A DNA stretch of 64,000 nt from Clostridia bacterium (GTDB lineage Bacteria; Bacillota; Clostridia; Oscillospirales; CAG-272): the NCBI GenBank assembly GCA_017503325.1, contig JAFVTI010000035.1:1-64000 (forward strand), in the 5' to 3' direction. The notes beneath the pieces were generated by a model that saw only the letters and a program-made list of their open reading frames with translations, did no database searches and had not been told where the DNA came from. The position numbers were made by a program, and so were the translations under genes. Positions 18,248-26,029 of this stretch are shown here, one piece after another (positions within the stretch are counted from its first letter, which is position 1; each line of letters begins with the position of its first letter).

Positions 18248-19450
18248 ATGGAAAACAAAAATTTGATCGACAAAGCCATCGGTTTTATTCAAAACAACCC
18301 CAAAGACAATCTGTCTCTGCAGAGCATTGCAACCAACGCAGGATTTTCGCTTAACTACTTCGATGCAATCTTCAGGCAGCATACGGGATACAGCCCCGTG
18401 GAATACTCCCGCATTTACAAGCTGACAAGAAGCGCGCTTGATCTTCGAAGAACACAAAAGACCATTTTGGAAATCGCCCTGGACTATGGCTATGCAAGCC
18501 CCGAAAGCTTCACACGCGCATTCAAGAATTTCTACAGCATCTCGCCCAGCGAATACCGTGAAAAATACGCGGGAACGGCAATTTCCTGGCACGATCTTTC
18601 CGGAAAAATTTCCATCAGCCACTTCAGACGCAGCTTTCCCGAACTGAAAGCTTCGGACATTGATCTTGCGCTCGACTTCTGCTTTACGCACAATCCCCTC
18701 AAATATGCCGAGGATATTGTGGAAATGACTGTCGCAGAATGCGAGGTGCTGACGCTTGGCGATCCCGAAGCACTTGAGCACTTTATTTATCTGTCCGATT
18801 ACAATTCGGTCGAACCATCCGTCATGCTGATCTGCGAGAATGAGCAGGATGCCCTGCTCTACCTGAAGCTTTTTGCCAAGCTTCCAACTCCGCGATTCTC
18901 GATGCGCCGCTCTGTTGATTCGGAATGGGAGCAATTCGACGCAGAGATCGCACGACTTGGTTTGACTTGCCGTTATGGGTACGACATGATCTATTCCGGG
19001 GATACGGTTACTGTTCCCGAATACGAGGGAATGCACGCCCGTTTGCTGACTGCAAAGGATATGCCTTCAATCAAAGCATTCAAACAAAATGGCGGCTGTG
19101 CGGACTGTCATGTCAGAGCAATTCAGATCTGCTTTGACGGCACCGGAAACATTGGCATGCAACCCATGGGCATTTTTGAGGGCGGCGAATTGATCTGTCT
19201 TGCCATGCCTGCGCTTGACCAAATTCGCGAGCTTCGGAAATACGATATTGGCGCGATCTTCACCTTGGAAGGAGAAAGCGAGCAAAAAGCAATCGATCTG
19301 ATGTGGAAATATGCAATAGAACATTGCTTGAAGGCCAACGCCACCATTGGCAACTCCAACGCAGATGAGGACGATTCTCCCCTTGGCGTGGAGATTTGTC
19401 AGCGCGTCGGACTGATCAAGGTCGCAAAGAACTGCGGATATCGTAAATAA
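18248..19450 (+). CDS. Second AraC-type/acetyltransferase-like fusion protein
   Basis: The product is 400 aa, with AAAGGAG before the ATG. The N-terminal 100 residues match the AraC double helix-turn-helix (LSLQSIATNAGFSLNYFDAIF, ILEIALDYGYASPESFTRAF, ISPSEYREKYA) and align with the preceding protein. The C-terminal 290 residues are again acetyltransferase-like (MGIFEGGELICLAMPAL, then GAIFTLEGESEQKAIDLM). The pair arose by tandem duplication but has diverged strongly, so each probably has its own effector or target. The neighbouring glycan operon lies upstream, but no direct regulatory link is visible. Confidence 0.75.
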   Translation: MENKNLIDKAIGFIQNNPKDNLSLQSIATNAGFSLNYFDAIFRQHTGYSPVEYSRIYKLTRSALDLRRTQKTILEIALDYGYASPESFTRAFKNFYSISPSEYREKYAGTAISWHDLSGKISISHFRRSFPELKASDIDLALDFCFTHNPLKYAEDIVEMTVAECEVLTLGDPEALEHFIYLSDYNSVEPSVMLICENEQDALLYLKLFAKLPTPRFSMRRSVDSEWEQFDAEIARLGLTCRYGYDMIYSGDTVTVPEYEGMHARLLTAKDMPSIKAFKQNGGCADCHVRAIQICFDGTGNIGMQPMGIFEGGELICLAMPALDQIRELRKYDIGAIFTLEGESEQKAIDLMWKYAIEHCLKANATIGNSNADEDDSPLGVEICQRVGLIKVAKNCGYRK

Positions 19451-19470
19451 TCCGCTTTTCAAATTTTTTG

Positions 19471-19500
19471 GGGGCAAAGACCATCTTTGCCCCGTGTTTT
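19471..19500 (+). terminator. Terminator after the second AraC-type gene
   Basis: Perfect 10-bp stem GGGGCAAAGA/TCTTTGCCCC (19471-19480, 19484-19493) followed by GTGTTTT. It is shared with the 58-bp repeat. Confidence 0.8.
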
Positions 19501-19532
19501 GCTGTATATGCGTAAAGAAGATGCCGTAGGGG
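19475..19532. repeat. 58-bp exact direct repeat, copy 2
   Basis: Identical to 16546-16603. Both copies follow a gene end and lead into a GTAGGGG element. Confidence 0.9.
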
Positions 19533-19655
19533 AGGAATATTTGCAAGCAAATTCATCCTCCCGCCCGTAAGGGGGGTGTGACTGCGTCATCTCAATGCTC
19601 TTTCTCATGATTGCGTGCGGGAGGATGAATTTGCTTGCAAATATTCCTCCCCTAC
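19526..19655. repeat. GTAGGGGAGG palindromic element, copy 2
   Basis: A 130-bp element with the same termini as 6713-6829. Here the long arms (TTTGCAAGCAAATT and TTTGCTTGCAAATATT words) are complete, so the whole unit can fold on itself. It is non-coding; the rest of 19656-19755 shows no gene. Confidence 0.8.
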
Positions 19656-19755
19656 AAAAAAATTTTCCGCCAAACCCAACCTTTTCCCCGGTTTTTGTGT
19701 CTGTATATACGTAGAGGGTTTCGCCTACGTTGAGACAAACTCAACCAACGCGTCA

Positions 19756-19784
19756 TTGACACGGTGCGCATTCCCTTATATAAT
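19756..19784 (+). promoter_or_regulatory. Promoter of the membrane protein gene
   Basis: TTGACA (19756-19761), 17 bases, TATAAT (19779-19784). Confidence 0.8.
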
Positions 19785-19813
19785 GAAAGCAACCACACAC
19801 GAAAGGATTTTTT

Positions 19814-20509
19814 ATGGATCAGAAGCAAATCAAACGAAATCGCAACTATTTCACCAAAACCGACACCATGCTCTACGTGGGCATCGGCCTTTTGGTCGTC
19901 GGCATTATTCTCTTCTTCTTCGGCTACGGCTACGTTTCCTACGTGCTTGCATCGATCGCAGCCCCCGTGGGTCTTGTGCTGATGCTGGTGGGGGCTTCGC
20001 GCCGCGTGACCGATGCGGATATTGACGCATGCATTGCCAAGCAGACCGAAGGGATGGCGGTGGATCTGGTGGAAAACCCCAAATTCCAAAAGCGCATGCT
20101 GGCACATATTCCCATGCTGCCGCTGCAGGGCTACGTATACGACGACGCAAAGCTGCACAAATACGCCAAGAGCGGCTCGGTGCGCAGCGAGCAATTTGAC
20201 TCCGCGCTGATCTACGCTTTGGATACCGAGCTTTACGTGGTGCGCCGCCGGATCTCTCTGCTTTCGGAGCAAGAGCCCGAGACCGAGATCATCCAGATCC
20301 CTTACGTAAGCATGGAAAAGCCCGAGATCGCAAACGAGAGCGTCAAGCTGACCTTTGGCAAGCAGACGAGAACGGTCAATTATTCCCTGCTCTGCTTTAC
20401 ATGGGAAGAGGGCACGCTGCAGCTGCCCATGCAAAGCAACAACGACGTGGACGAATTTATCACCAAGCTCGCCCGCGTGCTGGCTGACGCAAAAAAGGCG
20501 CAGGAATAA
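19814..20509 (+). CDS. Two-helix membrane protein with cytoplasmic domain, function unknown
   Basis: The product is 231 aa with an AAAGGA site before the ATG. A basic N-terminus is followed by two adjacent hydrophobic helices (about 21-39 and 42-60). About 170 soluble residues then fold as beta strands with alternating charge (VRSEQFDSALIYALDTELYVVRRRISLL), which could be a PH-like or lipid-facing domain. I do not recognise a family. It is a single-gene unit with its own promoter and terminator, so it is probably an independent housekeeping or stress protein. Confidence 0.7.
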   Translation: MDQKQIKRNRNYFTKTDTMLYVGIGLLVVGIILFFFGYGYVSYVLASIAAPVGLVLMLVGASRRVTDADIDACIAKQTEGMAVDLVENPKFQKRMLAHIPMLPLQGYVYDDAKLHKYAKSGSVRSEQFDSALIYALDTELYVVRRRISLLSEQEPETEIIQIPYVSMEKPEIANESVKLTFGKQTRTVNYSLLCFTWEEGTLQLPMQSNNDVDEFITKLARVLADAKKAQE

Positions 20510-20525
20510 AACAAAACGGAAAAAG

Positions 20526-20565
20526 ATAGCCGAAGAGGGGAAAACCTTCTTCGGCTATTGCTTTT
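20526..20565 (+). terminator. Terminator overlapping the next promoter
   Basis: Stem ATAGCCGAAG/CTTCGGCTAT (20526-20535, 20549-20558) followed by TGCTTTTC. The -35 box of the next promoter overlaps its end. Confidence 0.8.
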
Positions 20566-20586
20566 CGGGGGGATTTGTGATATTAT
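20558..20586 (+). promoter_or_regulatory. Promoter of the TIM-barrel isomerase gene
   Basis: TTGCTT (20558-20563), 17 bases, TATTAT (20581-20586). Confidence 0.6.
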
Positions 20587-20617
20587 AAAGGAAAGACTTT
20601 ACATAGGGAGGCCGAAC

Positions 20618-21469
20618 ATGAAAACAGGAATCGTTGACAGCGCATACTTATATTTGGGAAGCCACGCAGCCGCATTTGAGCGCATGAAGCAGCACGGCTA
20701 CGACTGCACAGACATTCAGGAGCTGGTGGACACCGATACGCCCTTGTTTGCAGAGGATGCCTCGGGCTTTGAGCGCATTCTTTCGGGTATTCGCCGCGAC
20801 GCGCAAAACGCGGGCATTGAGATCTATCAGGCGCACGGCCCCTGGCGTTGGCCACCGCAGGATTTTACACCAGAGGACCGCGCGGAGAGATTTGAAAAGA
20901 TGTCGCGCTCGATCCTGGGCTGTCAGATTCTGGGCTGCCCCAACTTTATCATTCACCCCATCATGCCCTTTGGCGACTGGCAGGACCCCGAGCCCGAGCG
21001 GCTTTGGGAAATGAATCTGGAATTCTTCTCCCGCCTTTGCGAGGTTGCCAAGGCGCACGACACGCTCATTTGCTTTGAAAACATGCCCATGCTTGCGCTT
21101 TCCCTGTCCACGCCCGAGCAGATTTTGCGTTTTGTGAAGGAAATCAACTCGCCCTACATGCGCGTCTGCCTGGATACCGGTCATTGCTCGGTGTTCGGCC
21201 TCTCGCCTGCCGAGGCGGTGCGCCTTTTGGGCAAGGACTATTTGCGCGCCTTGCACGTGCACGACAACGACGGCCGCGCCGACCGCCACATGCTGCCGGG
21301 TGAGGGCGTGATCGATTGGGAGGACTTTGCCCGCGCGCTTGCCGAGGTGGATTGTCAGTGCCCCGTTTCGATCGAAACGCAGGTCAGCGGCAAGATTCCC
21401 GCGTCCGAAAGAGACGCCGCCGAAAGAGCCCTTGCGGATATTGCCAGGAGGTTGGCAGGGGGAATTTGA
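20618..21469 (+). CDS. Sugar phosphate isomerase/epimerase-like TIM-barrel protein
   Basis: The product is 283 aa. The ATG at 20618 follows AGGGAGG. The fold is that of xylose isomerase/endonuclease IV-type barrels: EIYQAHGPWRW, LGCPNFIIHPIMPFG, DTLICFENMPM, MRVCLDTGHC, LRALHVHDNDGRADRHMLPGEG and PVSIETQ hold the metal-binding His, Glu and Asp positions in the expected order. Such enzymes interconvert keto sugars or cyclitols in the cytoplasm. The precise substrate is not determinable. It is a monocistronic unit ahead of the tRNA cluster. Confidence 0.82.
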   Translation: MKTGIVDSAYLYLGSHAAAFERMKQHGYDCTDIQELVDTDTPLFAEDASGFERILSGIRRDAQNAGIEIYQAHGPWRWPPQDFTPEDRAERFEKMSRSILGCQILGCPNFIIHPIMPFGDWQDPEPERLWEMNLEFFSRLCEVAKAHDTLICFENMPMLALSLSTPEQILRFVKEINSPYMRVCLDTGHCSVFGLSPAEAVRLLGKDYLRALHVHDNDGRADRHMLPGEGVIDWEDFARALAEVDCQCPVSIETQVSGKIPASERDAAERALADIARRLAGGI

Positions 21470-21479
21470 TCCGTGATTA

Positions 21480-21568
21480 AGCGGGCGTTCACAGAACGCC
21501 CCTGCGAAAAAAGCAATGATATTTTTCAAAGCATTCCGTAGGAGCGAACTGCGTTCGCCCGCCCATTG
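21480..21568. repeat. Imperfect palindromic repeat of the GTAGG family
   Basis: GCGGGCGTTCACAGAACGCC at the left and a related inverted segment (CGTAGGAGCGAACTGCG...CGCCCGC) at the right flank a short AT-rich middle. It is non-coding. Confidence 0.55.
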
Positions 21569-21621
21569 TTTGTTACAATTCAAAGTTGTGCTGAATTTCC
21601 CAATTTTTTTCAAAAAACCTC

Positions 21622-21650
21622 TTGACAAGCCCAACGCGCTATGCTATAAT
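21622..21650 (+). promoter_or_regulatory. Promoter of the tRNA-Asp/Gly unit
   Basis: TTGACA (21622-21627), 17 bases, TATAAT (21645-21650), both consensus. Confidence 0.85.
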
Positions 21651-21668
21651 AATGCGGCTGAGAGATAC

Positions 21669-21745
21669 GGCCCGGTAGCTCAGTTGGTTAGAGCGCTAGC
21701 CTGTCACGCTAGAGGTCGTGGGTTCGAGCCCCATCCGGGTCGCCA
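21669..21745 (+). tRNA. tRNA-Asp (anticodon GTC), copy 1
   Basis: 77 bases with encoded CCA. The anticodon loop is CTGTCAC and the T-arm GGTTCGAGCC. It is identical to the copy on the other strand at 25844-25920. Confidence 0.96.
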
Positions 21746-21767
21746 CTTTCTCTTAGTAATTGAATAT

Positions 21768-21843
21768 GCGGATTTAGCTCATTTGGTAGAGCGCCACCTT
21801 GCCAAGGTGGAGGTGGCGGGTTCGAGCCCCGTAATCCGCTCCA
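21768..21843 (+). tRNA. tRNA-Gly (anticodon GCC), copy 1
   Basis: 76 bases with encoded CCA. The anticodon loop is TTGCCAA. It is identical to the minus-strand copy at 25680-25755. Confidence 0.96.
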
Positions 21844-21893
21844 AACGAACAAAACACCCTAACGCAAAGCGTTAGGGTGTTTTGTTCGTTTGG
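21841..21893 (+). terminator. 25-bp perfect terminator stem that includes the tRNA CCA
   Basis: Arms 21841-21865 and 21869-21893 pair perfectly with an AAA loop. The first three bases of the left arm are the CCA of tRNA-Gly. The right arm carries GTTTTGTTCGTTT. Confidence 0.85.
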
Positions 21894-21896
21894 AAA

Positions 21897-22031
21897 CGTA
21901 TCTCGGCTCGAACCCCGCATGCGCGTCGCAGAGCGACGTTCATGCAAGGTTTGCGCCGAATACGTTTGAGTTAGGAGATGCTTTGGCGCAAACATGGGTT
22001 CTGAGCCCCGCCATAGCCTTTGAACTATCCC
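21897..22031. repeat. Module X (135 bp), copy A
   Basis: This non-coding module begins near an inverted T-arm-like word (GGCTCGAACCCC) and ends after a direct one (GGGTTCTGAGCCCC). An inverted copy at 25370-25504 has the same length and only two differences by eye. Confidence 0.9.
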
Positions 22032-22054
22032 GATGCAAAAGCATCGGGTGTTTT

Positions 22055-22185
22055 GTTTTCTCGCGCGGCTTACGGGATTGCTCTCACCCGACTCGAGGTG
22101 GCACGCGTCCAAATGGGTTTACTCAATGTGAAATGCCTCCTCGACATTTGACGCGCAGCGGCAAATATGGGTTCTGAGCCCCGTA
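22055..22185. repeat. Module Y (131 bp), copy A
   Basis: Non-coding; it runs from GTTTTCTCGCGCGG to GAGCCCCGTA. An inverted copy of equal length lies at 25512-25642 with roughly 15 differences. It is preceded by hairpin CCCGATGC-AAAA-GCATCGGG at about 22029-22048. A short X-tail-like word (CCATAGCCTTTGAACTAT) follows at 22197-22214. Confidence 0.85.
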
Positions 22186-22214
22186 CTCGAACCCCACCAT
22201 AGCCTTTGAACTAT

Positions 22215-23387
22215 TTACGGTGCCCCCGGAATGTCAACGCCAACCTCGGTGATCTCCACGTAAGCATCGCCCTCGGGCATGATAAAGGCAAAAATCACCC
22301 AAGGCGACTCCGATCCGATCTGTACAGCGTACTCATCCCCCACGCGGATCTTGTAATACTGCTCATACACAAGCTCCAGCCGCAGCTCCACGCGCTCGCC
22401 CGCATGATATTTGGCATTCAAGTCAAAGCTCTCGTCAAGCGCATACGTTTTGTTGAACGTCAGCGAATACTGCTCCTCTCCGAGTTCTCTTTCGGGCACG
22501 ATCAGTCTGAAAATATTCTCATACTGCGTGATCCAATACGTATCTCCCTCGTTGCCTCCATTGCGGCTGTCCACGGTTTCGTAAAATGCCACTACGTATT
22601 CCCCCGCAGGCAAAAGATGCAGTCCGTTCCAGCCAAGAGACTTATACACCTTCTCTTGCTCAAAATTCACGTCGTATATACGTGCCGCGGTCAGCCTTGC
22701 GCCCGCGGGCGACTCAAAGGTGACCTTGTCGCTTGCCACAAGCGTCGGAAAATCGGTGAGCTTGGTACTCGGATCGGAAAATATACCGTAGCTGCCCATG
22801 CCGTCGCCGCACAGCAGCTCTTGACCGTCCTTGGAGTACTCATTCGAATAAACCAGGGTTCGGATCGGCTTGATATGCGCGTCCTTGACGCTGATGATCG
22901 TTGAACTATACGTGTATTTTTCATTCTCGTTCTGCGAGGTCAGCTCCACCACCGAAAGCACGGCGGAACACTCCTGCTTGCTCTCTCCGAGCCACAGGGT
23001 CAGATTGTAGCTGCCAAGCCTTGCATCCTCGGGAATGACAAACGAATACGTCATGCTGCCGCTCTCGCCGTCCTCTATCTTTTTTTCGACCACGTCCGTG
23101 GGAAGCGCAAAAGGCTCAAACGCAAGCTGATATTGCGGATCGGATGCACAGCTAAGCGAGATCATAGGGATAAAATCATTGCCCGAGCAGCCCGTATAGC
23201 GGTAAGCTCTGCCCGATGCGTTGGTTACGGTTGCCGTGATCTTGACCGTCTCCCCGCGGGTATACGTGCTCTTTTCCACCTCGTGGGAAAACGTAAACTT
23301 GGCAGGATGATTTTCTTGATTTGCGCATCCCGCAAGCGCGGATATGCACAGCCAAACAATCAGCGCAAACGCCAAAATCCTCTTCAT
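22215..23387 (-). CDS. Lipoprotein with Ig-like/BsuPI-like N-terminal domain, function unknown
   Basis: The product is 390 aa from the ATG at 23387, chosen because GGGAGG lies just before it; an upstream TTG would place that site inside the gene. The signal ends in ALAGC (Cys21). A beta-sandwich follows (STYTRGETVKITATVTNASG), reminiscent of intracellular proteinase inhibitor/BsuPI domains, and then further beta-rich repeats to the C-terminus. It is probably exposed on the outer membrane face. It is the second gene of an operon, 14 bases after the Sel1-repeat gene. Confidence 0.75.
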   Translation of the reverse strand: MKRILAFALIVWLCISALAGCANQENHPAKFTFSHEVEKSTYTRGETVKITATVTNASGRAYRYTGCSGNDFIPMISLSCASDPQYQLAFEPFALPTDVVEKKIEDGESGSMTYSFVIPEDARLGSYNLTLWLGESKQECSAVLSVVELTSQNENEKYTYSSTIISVKDAHIKPIRTLVYSNEYSKDGQELLCGDGMGSYGIFSDPSTKLTDFPTLVASDKVTFESPAGARLTAARIYDVNFEQEKVYKSLGWNGLHLLPAGEYVVAFYETVDSRNGGNEGDTYWITQYENIFRLIVPERELGEEQYSLTFNKTYALDESFDLNAKYHAGERVELRLELVYEQYYKIRVGDEYAVQIGSESPWVIFAFIMPEGDAYVEITEVGVDIPGAP

Positions 23388-23401
23388 AACTGCCTCCCTT
23401 C

Positions 23402-25210
23402 TCAATCTACGTCAATGCCGTAATACTTTTTCAGATCCTCTGCGGCCTCGGGGTGACCCTTTTCGGCAGACGCGCGGAAGCATTCGATCGCCTTTTGATC
23501 GTCCTTTTCCACAAACTTGCCGTCGCGGTAAAATTCGCCCAGCGAGCACAGCGCATATTGGTCGCCCTGCTCTGCAGCTTTACTGTACCAGTAAAACGCC
23601 TGCTTGTAGCTTTGGGCCACACCCTTGCCGTTTTCGTAATAATACCCAAGGTTGTTTTGCGCACGTGCTTGCCCCTGCTCAGCCGCCTTGCGCGTCCAGT
23701 ACAGGGCTTTTTCGTAGTTTACCTCAACACCGTTACCCTGCGAATACGCATGTCCGAGATTGGTTTGCGCCACACCGTTCCCCTGCTCGGCCGCCTTTTG
23801 ATACCAGCGCGCAGCCTCTTGCAGATTTTTCTCCACGCCTCTGCCAAGGGAAAGGCACACCGCGTATTCCTTTTGTGCATCGGCGTCTCCCGCCTCGGCA
23901 GCCACGCGGTATTTCTCGGCAGCCAGGCCAAACCAGTAAGCCGCCTTTTCCTCGTCCCGCTCAACGCCCTTTCCCAAGGAATAACGAATGCCCAGATTGC
24001 GCTGTGCGCTCTTCTCTCCGCCCCGCGCAGCATGCTCAAACCAATGAACGGCTTTGGCCTCATCATGCTCCACACCTTGGCCCTTTCCATACATCCAGCC
24101 AAGATTGTATTGCGCCACAATCACGTAATGTCGGTCGATTTCGTTCAGGTTCTCAATACCAATCTCTTCCGCACGCTCATGCGCGCGCACGTACCATTTC
24201 GCCGCCACTTCTTGGTCGATCGGCACACCCTTTCCAAGGCGGTAAGCCTGACCCATCATGACCATTGCCAGCACCACGCCCTGCTCGGCCGCCTTTTGGT
24301 ACCATACAGTCGATTCACCGAGATTTTGCTTGACTCCGGCACCGTGCTCAAGGCAAATGGCATATTCCTTTTGCGCGAGCGCATACCCCTGCTCGGCGGC
24401 CAGCTTCCACAAATGCGCCGCCATTTTTGGGTTTTCGGTTGCCCCGCGGCCTTCTATGTAAATATAAGCCAGGTTGCATTGCGCGACGGCGTAATTCTGC
24501 TTGGCAGCCTTGCCGTACCACAAGGCCGCGTCGCCATCGCTTTTTGCAACACCCATACCGACAGCATAGCAAACGCCCAGGTCGTTCTGCGCCCGAGGGT
24601 CACCCCGCTTGGCTGCAATCTCGGTTTGCGCAAAGGCCTCGCGCGCGTCCTTGTCGTTGCCGCCGCCCTGTCTGTATATCCGGGTCAGCGCACTGTTTGC
24701 GGATAGCTCGCCGCCCTGCACCGATCTGCGGATCCAGTAAAAGGCTTGCTTTTCGTCTATTTTGACGCCAAGCCCCGACAAATACAGCCCGCCAAGCAAG
24801 CCCTGCGCTTCATGCACGCCTGCCTCGGCCGCCTTGATCAGCCATCCTGCAGCCAGCGCGTAATTCTGCGTAACGCCGTGACCGTCAAGATAGCACTTAG
24901 CAAGATTGGTCATGCCGTCGGGGTCCTCTCCGTTGGCCGATTCAAGGTACCAATGCGCGGCAGTTTGGTCGTCCTGCTCGACGCCTGCGCCCTTGGCATA
25001 CAGCACGCCCAAACGATTCTGCGCGGCCGCATTTCTCTTTTTCGCGGCTTTTTGGTAATATTTCGCAGCGGTGGGAAGGTCTTTTGCGACAAGCACACCG
25101 TTCTCATACAGATCGCCCAGCGCAAGCCCTGCCTTGGCACTGCCCAGCACTGCGCGCAGCTGCATGAGGCGGAATTGGGTTATAGAGTTGATTCGTTCTG
25201 TTTTGCTCAT
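23402..25210 (-). CDS. Sel1-repeat (TPR-like) protein
   Basis: The product is 602 aa with AGGAGG before the ATG. From about residue 25 to the end it consists of some 15 Sel1-type repeats of 36-37 residues, with the pattern A-x-N-L-G-x-x-Y-x-x-G-x-G-V-x-x-(D/N)-x-x-x-A-x-x-W-(Y/F)-x-K-A-A-E-x-G. Such solenoids bind partner proteins. No signal peptide or enzyme domain is present, so it is likely a cytoplasmic scaffold. Its only operon partner is a lipoprotein. The operon is bracketed by inverted tRNA/repeat clusters. Confidence 0.9.
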   Translation of the reverse strand: MSKTERINSITQFRLMQLRAVLGSAKAGLALGDLYENGVLVAKDLPTAAKYYQKAAKKRNAAAQNRLGVLYAKGAGVEQDDQTAAHWYLESANGEDPDGMTNLAKCYLDGHGVTQNYALAAGWLIKAAEAGVHEAQGLLGGLYLSGLGVKIDEKQAFYWIRRSVQGGELSANSALTRIYRQGGGNDKDAREAFAQTEIAAKRGDPRAQNDLGVCYAVGMGVAKSDGDAALWYGKAAKQNYAVAQCNLAYIYIEGRGATENPKMAAHLWKLAAEQGYALAQKEYAICLEHGAGVKQNLGESTVWYQKAAEQGVVLAMVMMGQAYRLGKGVPIDQEVAAKWYVRAHERAEEIGIENLNEIDRHYVIVAQYNLGWMYGKGQGVEHDEAKAVHWFEHAARGGEKSAQRNLGIRYSLGKGVERDEEKAAYWFGLAAEKYRVAAEAGDADAQKEYAVCLSLGRGVEKNLQEAARWYQKAAEQGNGVAQTNLGHAYSQGNGVEVNYEKALYWTRKAAEQGQARAQNNLGYYYENGKGVAQSYKQAFYWYSKAAEQGDQYALCSLGEFYRDGKFVEKDDQKAIECFRASAEKGHPEAAEDLKKYYGIDVD

Positions 25211-25369
25211 GTCGACCTCCTATAAAATGGGCTTCTTACTTATATAGACGCAAAAAATGAAAAAATGTTCTGCGATTTGGGAAAGTTTTTGAAATAATTT
25301 TTTCATAGACACAAGAATATGTCATTTTTAGAACAGTTTCGGGAAATAAAAGCCCGATGCAAGCGCATT

Positions 25370-25504
25370 GGGATAGTTCAAAGGCTATGGCGGGGCTCAG
25401 AACCCATGTTTGCGCCAAAGCATCTCCTAACTCAAACGTATCCGGCGCAAACCTTGCATGAGCGTCGCTCTGCGACGCGCATGCGGGGTTCGAGCCGAGA
25501 TACG
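25370..25504. repeat. Module X (135 bp), copy B (inverted)
   Basis: Reverse complement of 21897-22031 with two differences by eye. The order relative to module Y is reversed compared with copy A when each is read away from its own tRNA-Gly. Confidence 0.9.
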
Positions 25505-25511
25505 CGCAGAT

Positions 25512-25642
25512 TACGGGGCTCTGAACCCATATTTGACGCTGCGCACCAAATGTCGAGGAGGCATATTGCTTTGTGCAAACCCATTTGGATGCGTGCCACC
25601 TCGAAGCGGGTGAGAGCAATCCCGTAAACCGCGCGAGAAAAC
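25512..25642. repeat. Module Y (131 bp), copy B (inverted)
   Basis: Reverse complement of 22055-22185 with about 15 differences. It abuts the terminator hairpin of the minus-strand tRNA-Gly. Its first part, read from the hairpin, is a decayed inverted copy of the tRNA-Gly 3' half. Confidence 0.85.
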
Positions 25643-25680
25643 AAAAAACCCGATGCTATTGCATCGGGCTTTTGTTTTCT
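25636..25680 (-). terminator. Terminator of the Val-Asp-Phe-Gly tRNA unit
   Basis: Stem AGAAAACAAAA...CCCGATGC/GCATCGGG...TTTTGTTTTCT (about 25636-25656 and 25661-25680) starting at the tRNA-Gly CCA end on the minus strand. Confidence 0.8.
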
Positions 25681-25755
25681 GGAGCGGATTACGGGGCTCG
25701 AACCCGCCACCTCCACCTTGGCAAGGTGGCGCTCTACCAAATGAGCTAAATCCGC
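25680..25755 (-). tRNA. tRNA-Gly (anticodon GCC), copy 2
   Basis: 76 bases with encoded CCA, identical in sequence to 21768-21843. Confidence 0.96.
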
Positions 25756-25758
25756 ATG

Positions 25759-25834
25759 TGGTGCCTCCGGTCGGAATCGAACCAACGACACGGGGATTTT
25801 CAGTCCCCTGCTCTACCAACTGAGCTACAGAGGC
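25759..25834 (-). tRNA. tRNA-Phe (anticodon GAA)
   Basis: 76 bases with encoded CCA. The anticodon loop is CTGAAAA and the T-arm GGTTCGATTCC. Confidence 0.96.
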
Positions 25835-25843
25835 TTATGAAAT

Positions 25844-25920
25844 TGGCGACCCGGATGGGGCTCGAACCCACGACCTCTAGCGTGACAGGCTAGCGCTCTA
25901 ACCAACTGAGCTACCGGGCC
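25844..25920 (-). tRNA. tRNA-Asp (anticodon GTC), copy 2
   Basis: 77 bases with encoded CCA, identical in sequence to 21669-21745. Confidence 0.96.
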
Positions 25921-25923
25921 AAA

Positions 25924-25999
25924 TGGTGGGAACAATAGGGCTCGAACCTATGACCCTCTGCTTGTAAGGCAGATGCTCTCCCAGCTGAGCTATGCTCCC
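25924..25999 (-). tRNA. tRNA-Val (anticodon TAC)
   Basis: 76 bases with encoded CCA. The anticodon loop is CTTACAA. It is the first gene of the four-tRNA minus-strand unit. Confidence 0.96.
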
Positions 26000-26029
26000 A
26001 TTTGGTTGCCGTCTTGCGACGACTCGTAT

